Below, piece by piece: positions 16,039 to 24,800 of a DNA stretch of 64,000 nt. The notes below the pieces were generated by a model, which had not been told where the DNA came from, did not search any database, and saw nothing but the letters and a program-made list of their open reading frames with translations. Source of the stretch: Clostridium paraputrificum (lineage in GTDB: Bacteria; Bacillota; Clostridia; Clostridiales; Clostridiaceae); the NCBI RefSeq assembly GCF_900447045.1, contig NZ_UAWH01000014.1, positions 124,001-188,000 on the forward strand. Reading direction: 5' to 3'. A program made the translations under genes and the position numbers. How positions within the stretch are numbered: position 1 is the first letter of the stretch; every line of letters starts with the position of its first letter.

Positions 16039-18147
16039 ATGAAGATTTTCGAAGTATTAGATTTAAGTTATGAAGGCTTAGAAAAGGTAAGAGAGTTTTA
16101 TGAAAATAATAATATTGAATTAGCTAAAAAAGAGTTGAAGAAATATTTCATTAATAGAAATTCAGTAAAGGGATTTATAGATAATGAAAAAGAGCTAGTA
16201 TCATATGCAAAGAAAAATCTTGATTTAGCTTTAAAGAAAACTATTGATATAGCTGATGAGGTTACTAGGAAAGAATTCAGATTTACATTGCCATGGGAAA
16301 TGGAAAGGTGTAGTGATACTGTAAAGTTTGAAGATGAAATTGATTGGGGGTTAAATCCATACAATGATAATGAATGGACATTTATGCTAAGTAGACATAG
16401 ATTTTTCACGTGTTTAACAGAAGCGTATTTGTTCACTGGTGATAAAAAATATCTTTCTACAGTTGAGTACTTATTGAAAGATTGGATAGAAAATAACAGA
16501 GATATAGAAAAGCTAAAGAATACAACGTGGAGAACAATCGAAAGTGGTATAAGAATAAAAAACTGGGTTAAATCATTAGAAGTAATGTTTTCAAATAGGG
16601 AAATTGATGAAGATTTATTAAGTGAAGTATTAGTTTCTATAAGTGAGCATTTAGATTATCTTCATGAAAACAATAAATATGAAAGAATATTAAGTAATTG
16701 GGTAATTCTAGAGCAACAAGGAGCCTTTATTGCTGAAGTATTTTTCCCAGAGTTAAAGGTGTCACAATTATATAAAGAAGAAACTATAAAAACACTAGAA
16801 GATGCTATAGGTTTACAAGTAATTGAAGATGGCCTACATTGGGAACAATCTTTTCAGTATCATAATGAAATGCTTAAATGTTTCCTAGAGTTCATAACCT
16901 TAGCTGAAAAAAATAATATTACAGTATCTGATTTTATAAAGAATAAAGTTAAAGACATGCTTTATGCAACGCTTTATACAATGAAGCCAAATCACTGTCA
17001 AAGCAATTATGGAGATAGTGATGAAGAAGATTTAAGAGATTTAATGAACTTTGGAGCTATTATTTTTAAAGACGGTATATTAAAAAATTATGGTAATGAG
17101 AGTATAGATTTAAATACCTTACTAACATATGGTTATAAAGGCATAGAGGTATTTGAATCGTTAGTTAAAGAAGAACTTAGTGAAGTATCAAAAGCTTTTG
17201 AAGATACAGGACTATATTTTATGAGAACTGGATTTAATGAAAGCTCATCTTATAGCATGTTCAAATGTGGATTTTTAGGAAGTGGGCATGGGCATAGTGA
17301 TACTTTACATCTTGAAGTAACTTGTATGGGGGAAGATATATTAGTCGACTCAGGTAGATTTTCTTATTCTCCGTCAAAACCAGAGAGAATAGAATTAAAG
17401 AGACCAAAGAGCCATAATACTAATATTATAAATGATGAAGACTTTACAGTGTGTACAAGCTCTTGGAGTAATAGTTCAGTAGCATCACCAATAAAAGGTT
17501 TATATAAATTCAAGGAAGGTAGCGATTTTGTAGAAGGTGGTCATCTTGGGTATATAAATAGTGATAAACCAACTGTAGTTAATAGAAAAGTAGTATTTAT
17601 TAAGCCTAATATTTGGGTAGTAAGTGATGAATTTTTTACTAATGAAGAGAATAAGTATAGTCAATTTTATAACTTTAATAATTCACAACTTCAACAACTT
17701 AGTAACAATATATTAAAGTATTCTGGGGATAAAATAAATTTCTTTGTTAATACTTTAAATGTTGATGGAGGTTTTTCTTTAGAAGATACTATTGTTTCAA
17801 AGGATTATAACCAAAAATATAAGAGTACTAGAGCAGTATTTTCAGTGAATAGTAAAGGAAATACTTTTATTAATACAGTTATGTATGGAAAAACTTTAGA
17901 AGCTAATAAAGAAGCCACTATAAAATATATAGATGTTTATGACTGGCAAGGGAAGAAGATGGATAGTGATATAGTTGAAGCTATATCTATAGAAATAAAT
18001 AATGATAAATATACTGTATTACTTGTTCATAGAGAAGATCCAAAGGGAAGAAAGCTTTATATTGTAAATGGACATAGAGTATATGGAAGAGTTGCAGTTA
18101 TTAAAGAAAATGACAATAAATATAGTGTAGAAGTATTAGCATATTAA
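16039..18147 (+). CDS. Heparinase II/III-family polysaccharide lyase, cytoplasmic
   Basis: This 702-residue protein has an N-terminal alpha-helical toroid (about 60-350, with LPWEMERCSDTVKFEDEIDW and WRTIESGIRIKNW). The C-terminal heparinase II/III beta-sandwich contains GSGHGHSDTLHLEVTCMGED, followed by ILVDSGRFSY and KSHNT. It lacks a signal peptide, so it should act on imported oligosaccharides. Homologues cut heparan, alginate or hyaluronate oligomers, and the substrate here is inferred only from ugl, the PTS and kdu genes. It starts 1 bp after the ugl stop codon, implying translational coupling, and has no recognisable terminator behind it. Confidence 0.85.
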   Translation: MKIFEVLDLSYEGLEKVREFYENNNIELAKKELKKYFINRNSVKGFIDNEKELVSYAKKNLDLALKKTIDIADEVTRKEFRFTLPWEMERCSDTVKFEDEIDWGLNPYNDNEWTFMLSRHRFFTCLTEAYLFTGDKKYLSTVEYLLKDWIENNRDIEKLKNTTWRTIESGIRIKNWVKSLEVMFSNREIDEDLLSEVLVSISEHLDYLHENNKYERILSNWVILEQQGAFIAEVFFPELKVSQLYKEETIKTLEDAIGLQVIEDGLHWEQSFQYHNEMLKCFLEFITLAEKNNITVSDFIKNKVKDMLYATLYTMKPNHCQSNYGDSDEEDLRDLMNFGAIIFKDGILKNYGNESIDLNTLLTYGYKGIEVFESLVKEELSEVSKAFEDTGLYFMRTGFNESSSYSMFKCGFLGSGHGHSDTLHLEVTCMGEDILVDSGRFSYSPSKPERIELKRPKSHNTNIINDEDFTVCTSSWSNSSVASPIKGLYKFKEGSDFVEGGHLGYINSDKPTVVNRKVVFIKPNIWVVSDEFFTNEENKYSQFYNFNNSQLQQLSNNILKYSGDKINFFVNTLNVDGGFSLEDTIVSKDYNQKYKSTRAVFSVNSKGNTFINTVMYGKTLEANKEATIKYIDVYDWQGKKMDSDIVEAISIEINNDKYTVLLVHREDPKGRKLYIVNGHRVYGRVAVIKENDNKYSVEVLAY

Positions 18148-18160
18148 AAAACATATAGAT

Positions 18161-18197
18161 ATGACAGTGTCATAAAATAATAAGTAAGTGTCATTAA
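18161..18197. promoter_or_regulatory. Putative activator sites upstream of kduI
   Basis: ATGACAGTGTCAT (18161-18173) is a palindrome with 6-bp arms. A second GTGTCATTAA follows (TGTCAT at 18189). The two TGTCAT cores are 21 bp apart, two helical turns, and lie 70-91 bp upstream of the -24 element. Confidence 0.55.
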
Positions 18198-18216
18198 TTA
18201 AAAAATAAAGTGGGTT

Positions 18217-18276
18217 TAAAGCAAGTTATATTGCCAATGTAATAGTCATTATTATTCTGGCATGAAACTTGCTTTA
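18217..18276. repeat. 11-bp perfect inverted repeat spanning the kduI sigma-54 promoter
   Basis: TAAAGCAAGTT (18217-18227) and AACTTGCTTTA (18266-18276) are exact reverse complements. The right arm contains the -12 element. On the minus strand, the left arm with adjacent bases reads TTGGCAATATAACTTGCTT, a reversed sigma-54-like promoter whose GG and GC are 11 rather than 10 bp apart. Confidence 0.7.
18257..18273 (+). promoter_or_regulatory. Sigma-54 promoter of the kdu-kdg operon
   Basis: CTGGCATGAAACTTGCT has GG at 18259-18260 and GC at 18271-18272, with 10 bp between. The predicted start is about 18283, giving a leader of about 34 nt to kduI. Confidence 0.9.
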
Positions 18277-18316
18277 TTAATTTGTATAGATAATAAAAAT
18301 CTAAGGAGGAATAAAA

Positions 18317-19147
18317 ATGGATATAAGATATTCAGTAGGTCCAGATGAATTAAAAACTTTAAGTACAGATGAATTAAGAAAGAAATATTTAATAGAGGAA
18401 ATCTTCGTAGATAATGGGTTAACAGTTACATATTGTAATGATGATAGAATTATGGTTTTAGGTGCTAAGCCATTAGATGCAAAGGTTGAAATTAATATTT
18501 CAGATGAAATAGGAAGCGATTTCTTTTTACAAAACAGAGAAATGGCTGTAATAAATATTGGTGGAGAAGGAACAATTATTTTAGATGGTGTTGAACATGA
18601 AATGGTTCAATATGATGGAATGTATATCGGAAAAGGAACTAAAGAAATAGCTTTCACTAGCAAAGATAAAGAAAATCCAGCTAAGTTCTATATGAATAGT
18701 GCATCAGCACATAAAGAATATCCAACAGTTAAGGTGGCATTTAAAGATGCTAACCCAACTAAGATGGGTTCAGATAAAGAAATGAATAAGAGAACAATTT
18801 ATAAATATGTAGATCCAAGTGTATGTGAAAGTTGTCAACTTCTTATGGGAATGACTGTACTTGAAGAAGGAAGTGGATGGAATACAATGCCTGTTCATTT
18901 ACATCCAAGAAGAATGGAAGTTTACTTCTACTTCAATATGGATGAAAACACAAGAGTGTTCCACTTAGTAGGAAAGCCAGATGAAACTAGACATATTGTA
19001 ATGTCTAATGAACAAGCGACTATATCTCCAAACTGGTCAATTCATTCAGGAACAGGTACTAGCAATTACACTTTCATTTGGGGAATGTGTGGAGAAAATA
19101 AAAACTATGGTGACTTACAACCAGTTGATAGTAAGTTGTTAAAGTAA
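18317..19147 (+). CDS. kduI: 5-dehydro-4-deoxy-D-glucuronate isomerase
   Basis: This 276-residue KduI cupin-fold isomerase converts 5-dehydro-4-deoxy-D-glucuronate, formed from the unsaturated uronate released by Ugl, to 3-deoxy-D-glycero-2,5-hexodiulosonate. The metal site is visible in MPVHLHPRRMEVYFYF near residues 194-209. The start MDIRYSVGPDELK and the length match the family. AAGGAGG precedes ATG 18317. It is first in kduI-kduD-kdgK-kdgA. Confidence 0.95.
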   Translation: MDIRYSVGPDELKTLSTDELRKKYLIEEIFVDNGLTVTYCNDDRIMVLGAKPLDAKVEINISDEIGSDFFLQNREMAVINIGGEGTIILDGVEHEMVQYDGMYIGKGTKEIAFTSKDKENPAKFYMNSASAHKEYPTVKVAFKDANPTKMGSDKEMNKRTIYKYVDPSVCESCQLLMGMTVLEEGSGWNTMPVHLHPRRMEVYFYFNMDENTRVFHLVGKPDETRHIVMSNEQATISPNWSIHSGTGTSNYTFIWGMCGENKNYGDLQPVDSKLLK

Positions 19148-19164
19148 TTTGGAGGAATAAAGAT

Positions 19165-19947
19165 ATGTCAAATGTATTAGATAATTTTTCAATGAACTTT
19201 TTTAGATTAGATGGAAAGGTTGCAATAGTTACTGGTGGTAATACTGGGCTTGGACAAGCTTATGCTGTTGCTTTAGCAAAAGCAGGAGCAGATTTAGTTA
19301 TACCAACTTACGATAACAACTGGGATGAGACTAGAGAATTAATTGAAAAAGAAGGTAAAAAAGTTGTATTTGTACAAGGTGATTTAACTAAAAAGGAAGA
19401 TAGAGCAAAAGTAGTTGAAGCTGCAATGAATGAATATGGAAAGATAGATGTATTAATAAACAATGCAGGAACTATAAGAAGAACACCACTTTTAGAATAT
19501 AAGGAAGAAGACTGGAATGCAGTTATGGATATAAACTTAAATGCAGTTTATTTCTTAAGCCAAGATGTTGCTAGAATAATGGAAAAGCAAGGTGGAGGAA
19601 AGATAGTAAATGTTGCTTCAATGCTTTCATTCCAAGGTGGAAAGTTTGTACCACCTTATACTGCAAGTAAGCATGGGGTTGCTGGTATAACAAAGGCATT
19701 TGCTAATGAATTAGCTTGTAAAAATATTCAAATAAATGCAATAGCACCTGGATATATAAAGACTGCAAATACAGCACCAATTAGAGCAGATGAAAAGAGA
19801 AATGCAGAAATATTAGGAAGAATTCCAGCAGAAAGATGGGCAGACCCATTTGATTTAATGGGAGCAATAGTATTCTTATCAAGTAAAGCATCAGATTATG
19901 TTAATGGTCATATATTAGCAGTTGATGGCGGTTGGTTAGTTAGATAG
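19165..19947 (+). CDS. kduD: 2-dehydro-3-deoxy-D-gluconate 5-dehydrogenase
   Basis: This 260-residue short-chain dehydrogenase has the TGGNTGLGQAYA cofactor motif near residue 23, NNAGT, and the catalytic YTASKHG near 163. It reduces the diketo product of KduI to 2-keto-3-deoxygluconate with NAD(P)H. The assignment as KduD rather than another SDR rests on the neighbouring kduI and kdgK genes and the N-terminal pattern. GGAGG lies ahead of ATG 19165. Confidence 0.92.
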   Translation: MSNVLDNFSMNFFRLDGKVAIVTGGNTGLGQAYAVALAKAGADLVIPTYDNNWDETRELIEKEGKKVVFVQGDLTKKEDRAKVVEAAMNEYGKIDVLINNAGTIRRTPLLEYKEEDWNAVMDINLNAVYFLSQDVARIMEKQGGGKIVNVASMLSFQGGKFVPPYTASKHGVAGITKAFANELACKNIQINAIAPGYIKTANTAPIRADEKRNAEILGRIPAERWADPFDLMGAIVFLSSKASDYVNGHILAVDGGWLVR

Positions 19948-19969
19948 ATAGTAATAATACAGTTTTAAT

Positions 19970-20000
19970 AGCCTTATCGAGTTTATTTCTTGATAAGGCT
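19970..20000 (+). other. Intercistronic hairpin between kduD and kdgK
   Basis: AGCCTTATCGAG pairs with CTTGATAAGGCT (one G-U pair), giving a 12-bp stem. No T tract follows, so it is not a standard terminator. It may protect the upstream message or mark a processing point. Confidence 0.6.
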
Positions 20001-20026
20001 TAAACAGAATTAGAGGGGGGAGTTAG

Positions 20027-20980
20027 TTGTTAGATGTAATTACCATTGGTGATGCAATGATTGCTATGTGTCCAGAAAAGAAGGGACCAATTTTGTTTTC
20101 AAATACTTTTGAAAGAAAAGTTGGTGGAGCTGAATTAAATGTGGCAATAGGATGTGCAAGACTAGGACTAAAGGTAGGTTGGATAAGTAGACTTGGAAAT
20201 GATGATTTTGGGAAATATATACTAAAAACTGCAAGAGGTGAAGGTATTGATGTTTCTGAAGTTAAACAAGTAGATGGATATAATACTTCTGTTTACTTTA
20301 GAGAGGTTTTATCAGATGGAGCAAGTAGATCCTTTTATTATAGATCCAACTCCCCAACAGAAACTTTGAACATGAATGATGTAAATGAGGACTATTTTAA
20401 GAATTCTAAGGTGTTACACATAACAGGTGTTCTACCTTCAATAAATGAACATAATAGAGCTATTATTTTAGATGCAATAGAAATAGCAAAGAGAAATAAT
20501 ATGATAATTTCTTTTGACCCTAACATAAGATTAAAAATGTGGACTAAAGAGGAAGCGAGAGAATTTATAAATAAGATATTATCTAACGTAGATATCTTAT
20601 TAGTTGGTGATGAAGAGGTAGAAGTTTTATTAGGACATAGTAATATTGAAAAGGGGATAAAAGAATTCCATAACAATTATGGTATAAAAACTGTTGTTGT
20701 AAAAAGGGGAGCAAAGGGTGCTACAGGATCGGATGGAAAGAATATTTATGATGTACCTGGAATCAAACCAAGAGCCTTAATAGATACTGTTGGTGCAGGG
20801 GATGGTTTTGCTGCAGGATTTTTAACAGCAACTTTAAATGGGAAAGAATTAAAAGAATCCGTAGAGTTTGCTAATGCTGTTGGGTCAATTGTTGTCGGAG
20901 TAGAAGGCGATAATGAAGGATTACCTTATTATGAAGATGTATTAGTTCATTTAGGTAAATCTAAAAAGATTGAGAGGTAA
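20027..20980 (+). CDS. kdgK: 2-keto-3-deoxygluconate kinase (PfkB family)
   Basis: This 317-residue ribokinase-family sugar kinase starts MLDVITIGDAMIAM. It has the KVGGAELNVAIGCARLG substrate region near residue 30 and the ATP/catalytic motif DTVGAGDGFAAGF near 250, whose aspartate is the base. It phosphorylates 2-keto-3-deoxygluconate to KDPG. Other PfkB sugar kinases look similar; the operon makes KDG by far the best substrate. The start is TTG 20027, preceded by a run of G residues as the ribosome binding site. Confidence 0.92.
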   Translation: MLDVITIGDAMIAMCPEKKGPILFSNTFERKVGGAELNVAIGCARLGLKVGWISRLGNDDFGKYILKTARGEGIDVSEVKQVDGYNTSVYFREVLSDGASRSFYYRSNSPTETLNMNDVNEDYFKNSKVLHITGVLPSINEHNRAIILDAIEIAKRNNMIISFDPNIRLKMWTKEEAREFINKILSNVDILLVGDEEVEVLLGHSNIEKGIKEFHNNYGIKTVVVKRGAKGATGSDGKNIYDVPGIKPRALIDTVGAGDGFAAGFLTATLNGKELKESVEFANAVGSIVVGVEGDNEGLPYYEDVLVHLGKSKKIER

Positions 20981-20985
20981 TTAGT

Positions 20986-21603
20986 ATGAGTAAAGATATA
21001 TATAGTTTGCTAAAAGAGGATAAAGCAGTTGCAGTTATTAGAACTAATACTTATGAGGAAGCAAAGGAGATTAGTCTAGCTGCTATTAAAGGTGGAATAA
21101 AGGTAATAGAGGTTACTATGAGTGTTCCAAATGGAGCAGAACTAATTAATGAGTTAAAGCAAATTAATAATAAGATACTTGTAGGAGCTGGTACAGTATT
21201 AACAAAGGAACAACTTATAGAGTGTGTTGATAAAAATGCAGATTTTATTGTATCCCCTTGTTTAGATGAAGAAATAATTAAAGGTGGGCAATATTTAAAC
21301 ATTCCTGTTATTCCTGGGGTAATGACAATGTCAGAGTTAAATAAAGTATATTTAATGGGAGTAAGATTTGTTAAAGTATTTCCGGGAAATGTTGTAGGAA
21401 AAGGATTTATAAAGGCTGCGAAATCAATATATACAGATATAGATATAATGCCAACTGGTGGAGTTAGTGATGAGAACTTTAAGGAATGGCTAGATGCAGG
21501 TGCTGATTGTTTTGGAATAGGTAGTGATTTAAATAAGGTATTTAAGAATAGGGGGACTGAAGGTATTACCGATTATTGTAAATCATTAATAGCTTCATTA
21601 TAA
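20986..21603 (+). CDS. kdgA: KDPG/KHG aldolase
   Basis: This 205-residue class I aldolase of the Eda family splits 2-keto-3-deoxy-6-phosphogluconate into pyruvate and glyceraldehyde 3-phosphate. Visible active-site segments are AVIRTNT, VIEVTMSVPNGAE (catalytic glutamate) and FVKVFPGNVVGKGFIKAAK with the Schiff-base lysine, then MPTGGVS for phosphate binding. It follows kdgK by 5 bp and completes the uronate branch. Confidence 0.95.
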   Translation: MSKDIYSLLKEDKAVAVIRTNTYEEAKEISLAAIKGGIKVIEVTMSVPNGAELINELKQINNKILVGAGTVLTKEQLIECVDKNADFIVSPCLDEEIIKGGQYLNIPVIPGVMTMSELNKVYLMGVRFVKVFPGNVVGKGFIKAAKSIYTDIDIMPTGGVSDENFKEWLDAGADCFGIGSDLNKVFKNRGTEGITDYCKSLIASL

Positions 21604-21666
21604 AATAGTAAGTGTTATATTTAAATATATAGTTAGTCATAAGTTTCTGAGTAAAAAGGTTTTCAG

Positions 21667-21675
21667 TGTCATTAA
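21667..21675 (+). promoter_or_regulatory. Putative activator half-site upstream of the PL8 gene
   Basis: TGTCATTAA, preceded by CAG as in the kduI site, lies 147 bp upstream of the -24 element of the PL8 promoter. A weaker AGTCATAAG is at 21635-21643, 32 bp away (about three turns). Confidence 0.4.
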
Positions 21676-21714
21676 AAAAGGTACAGCAAATTAAGTTTGT
21701 TGTACCTTTTTTTA
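21676..21714 (+). terminator. Terminator of the kdu-kdg operon
   Basis: A 15-bp near-perfect stem (AAAAGGTACAGCAAA with TTTGTTGTACCTTTT, one G-U pair) is followed by further T residues. Confidence 0.85.
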
Positions 21715-21811
21715 TAAGTGTAATAAGAAGTTGCATGTATATTACTAAACTGGTACCACAATACAAGGAATAAAATGGCTTTATACAATACTTTGGGATG
21801 AGTTAATAAGT

Positions 21812-21828
21812 TTGGCATACGACTTGCT
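21812..21828 (+). promoter_or_regulatory. Sigma-54 promoter of the PL8 lyase gene
   Basis: TTGGCATACGACTTGCT has GG at 21814-21815 and GC at 21826-21827, with 10 bp between. It gives a leader of about 31 nt to ATG 21869. Confidence 0.9.
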
Positions 21829-21868
21829 ATATAAAATATCAGAAATATTGTTAGGAGTGAATAGTAGT

Positions 21869-24800
21869 ATGAATAAGAAAAAAATTCAAATGATTATTGT
21901 TAAGGCACTTACTGTTGCTTGTATCACAAATGTCGTAGTTGGTAGTAGTGGAAATTTAATTAGAGCTAATGCTTTTACACAACAAAGAGTTGAAAGTAAA
22001 GTATTAAAAGGTGAAGAGAGAGAAGGTTTAACATTATTAGATGAAAATTATAGTGAAACAAAAATTGAAACTGATATTAACTTTAAAACATGGTGGGAAG
22101 GTTCAGTAAGACCAAGTACTTGGCAGTTAAGAAAGTGGTCAGGGGCATCTGCTACTGGGACTAATACTCCTTATGGAAGAGTTATTGAATATGAACAAAG
22201 TGTTGGTGGAAAATATGTAGAAGTTACTTGTAACAATTCAGTTGGATTTTTTCAACCAGATTCATATGTGAATATTTCACCTAATGTATCATATAAAATG
22301 AAGGCTAAGATTAAAACAGAAGGAATAACTTCAGCAGAGCCATTAGCTATAAGAGTAGAATACTATAATAGTTCGAACGCTGTTGTTGAAAGAAAAGATG
22401 TTCATAAATTAAGTGGGACAAATGATTGGACAGAATATGAAGCAACTCTAGGAACTACTAAGAGAGATGCTATTAAAATGAAAATAATATTTGTTTTTGG
22501 TAATGTTAGCTCAACTAGTAAAGGTGCACAGGGAAAATTTGCTGTTGATAGCTTAAATATAAGTAGTGAGAGTGCTAAACTTGAAAAAATTGAGTTTAAT
22601 AGTAGTTTAGTTAATATGGGAATTGGAGCGCTATATAGACCAAAGGGAACATTATATCCTTCACATTCACAAGAAAAGTTCTCTTTAGTATCTAATGATG
22701 AAAAAATAGTTAAGGTTAAAGATGGAGTATTATATGCAGAAGCTATAGGTAGTGCTTTAGTTAAAGCTATAAGCGAAAGTGGAAAGGAATTAGGTTCATT
22801 CACAGTTAAAGTAGGAGAAGATAAGAGTAAGGAGTATAACAAAGTTTTAGATAGTATTTTTGAAACTATGGTTCCAAATTCTATTATAGATTTAAATGAT
22901 AAACAAACTGTGGATACAATAAATACACAAGTAGCAAACGGTAAGAAGTATTGGAATGCAATGAACAAGTCAAGGGATAGAAAGGGACTATGGGATGATA
23001 CTACAAGTACAACTAATTCAGCCCATGTAACGACTCAATACAATAGACTTTATGATATGGCAGTAGCGTATGTAATAAATGGTTCAGAATTAAAAGGAAA
23101 TAAAGACCTATTAAAGGATATCAAAGATGGATTAGAATGGTTAATAATAAATAGATATGATGGTGAAAAATTCTATAATAACTGGTGGGATTGGGAAGTT
23201 GGAGCACCTCAAAAGTTAAATAGTATATTAATTTTATTAAGAAATGAATTTACTGACTTAGAAATAATACAGTACACTGATATTATGGACACATATGTTA
23301 AAGATCCAACTAAACATACTCAAGGAAGATATGATTCAGTTGGTGCTAACAGATCAGATATGTGTAAGGTAATAATATATAGTGGATTACTTTCAAAAAA
23401 TGAAGATAGAATAAAGTTTGCTATAAGCAAATTAGATCCATTATTTAAATATGTAGAAGAAATAATTGAAGAAGAAGGCAAAAAAATTGATGGATATTAT
23501 AAGGATGGATCATGGATTGAACATGGAAATATTCCTTATGCAGGTTCATATGGAGCAGTTTTAATAGGTGGAGTAGGTGAAATGGCTCACGTATTAAATG
23601 ATACCCCATGGGCAATTGATGAAGAAAAATTAAATACAATTTATCAAGTTATATTAGATTCATTTGAACCACTTATTTATAAAGGTGTAATGATGAATAT
23701 GGTAAGCGGAAGAGCTATTTCTAGAGCAAATGAAAGAGATTATGGACATGGATTTGGAGTAATGAGAAGAATCTTAGCGTTCTATACAGAGTCAGCTCCA
23801 GAGGAGTATAAAAATAGATATAAATCTATGATAAAACAATGGATTGAATCAAATGATAAGAGAGATATTATAGGAACTTCAACAAATCTTCAATTTACAG
23901 TACAAGCAAAGGCGTTAATGAAAGATGATACTGTTGATGCTAGAGGGGAACTAATTGGAAATTATATATTCCCTAATATGGATAGAGTAGTTCATAGAAG
24001 ACCTGGATATGTATTTGGTTTAAGTATGTACTCGAAGAGAGTTGCTAATTATGAGTCTTTAAATGGAGAAAATTTAAAGGGATATCACACATCAGATGGT
24101 ATGACATATTTATATAATGGAGATATTGAGCAATATTCAAAAGACTTCTGGCCAACAGTAGACTCTAAGAGATTAGCAGGAACAACTGTTGATACAAAGA
24201 ATATTTTTGAAAACGTAACAGGAACTAGTTATGGACCCGGACAAGCTCAAACTTCAACTCAATCATGGGTAGGAGGAGCAAATCTTGGTGAATATGGTGT
24301 AAGTGGAATGTACTTAGATAATAAGAGAAAAGATCCAAGCAAAGAATTAGGTATGGATCTAGAAGCTAAGAAATCTTACTTTATGTTTGATAGTGAAATA
24401 GTTGCACTTGGAGCTGGAGTTACAAGCACAAAGGATAGTGGTGTTGAAACTATTGTTGAAAATAGATTAATAAATAAAGAAAATGATAAGATCTATGTAA
24501 ATGGTCAAGACATAACAAATACTATTGATCAAGATACAAAAGTAGATGCTAAGTGGGCTTATTTACAAGGTGAAAATGATGAGTCAAGCATTGGATATTA
24601 CTTCCCAAGTAAAACAGAATTAAATGTTAAGAGAGATACAAGAACAGGAAGTTGGAAAGAAATAAATAATGGACAATCAGGTAATAAAGTTACTAATACC
24701 TTCTTTACTATGTGGAAAGACCATGGAGTAAATCCAGAAGCAGATACTTATGAATATGTATTACTTCCAAACATAAGCAAAGAAGATACTGAAAAGTATG

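Noticed and set aside
21812..21868. Upstream extension of the PL8 reading frame
   Set aside because: The TTG at 21812 is the first bases of the sigma-54 promoter; ATG 21869 starts a normal signal peptide.
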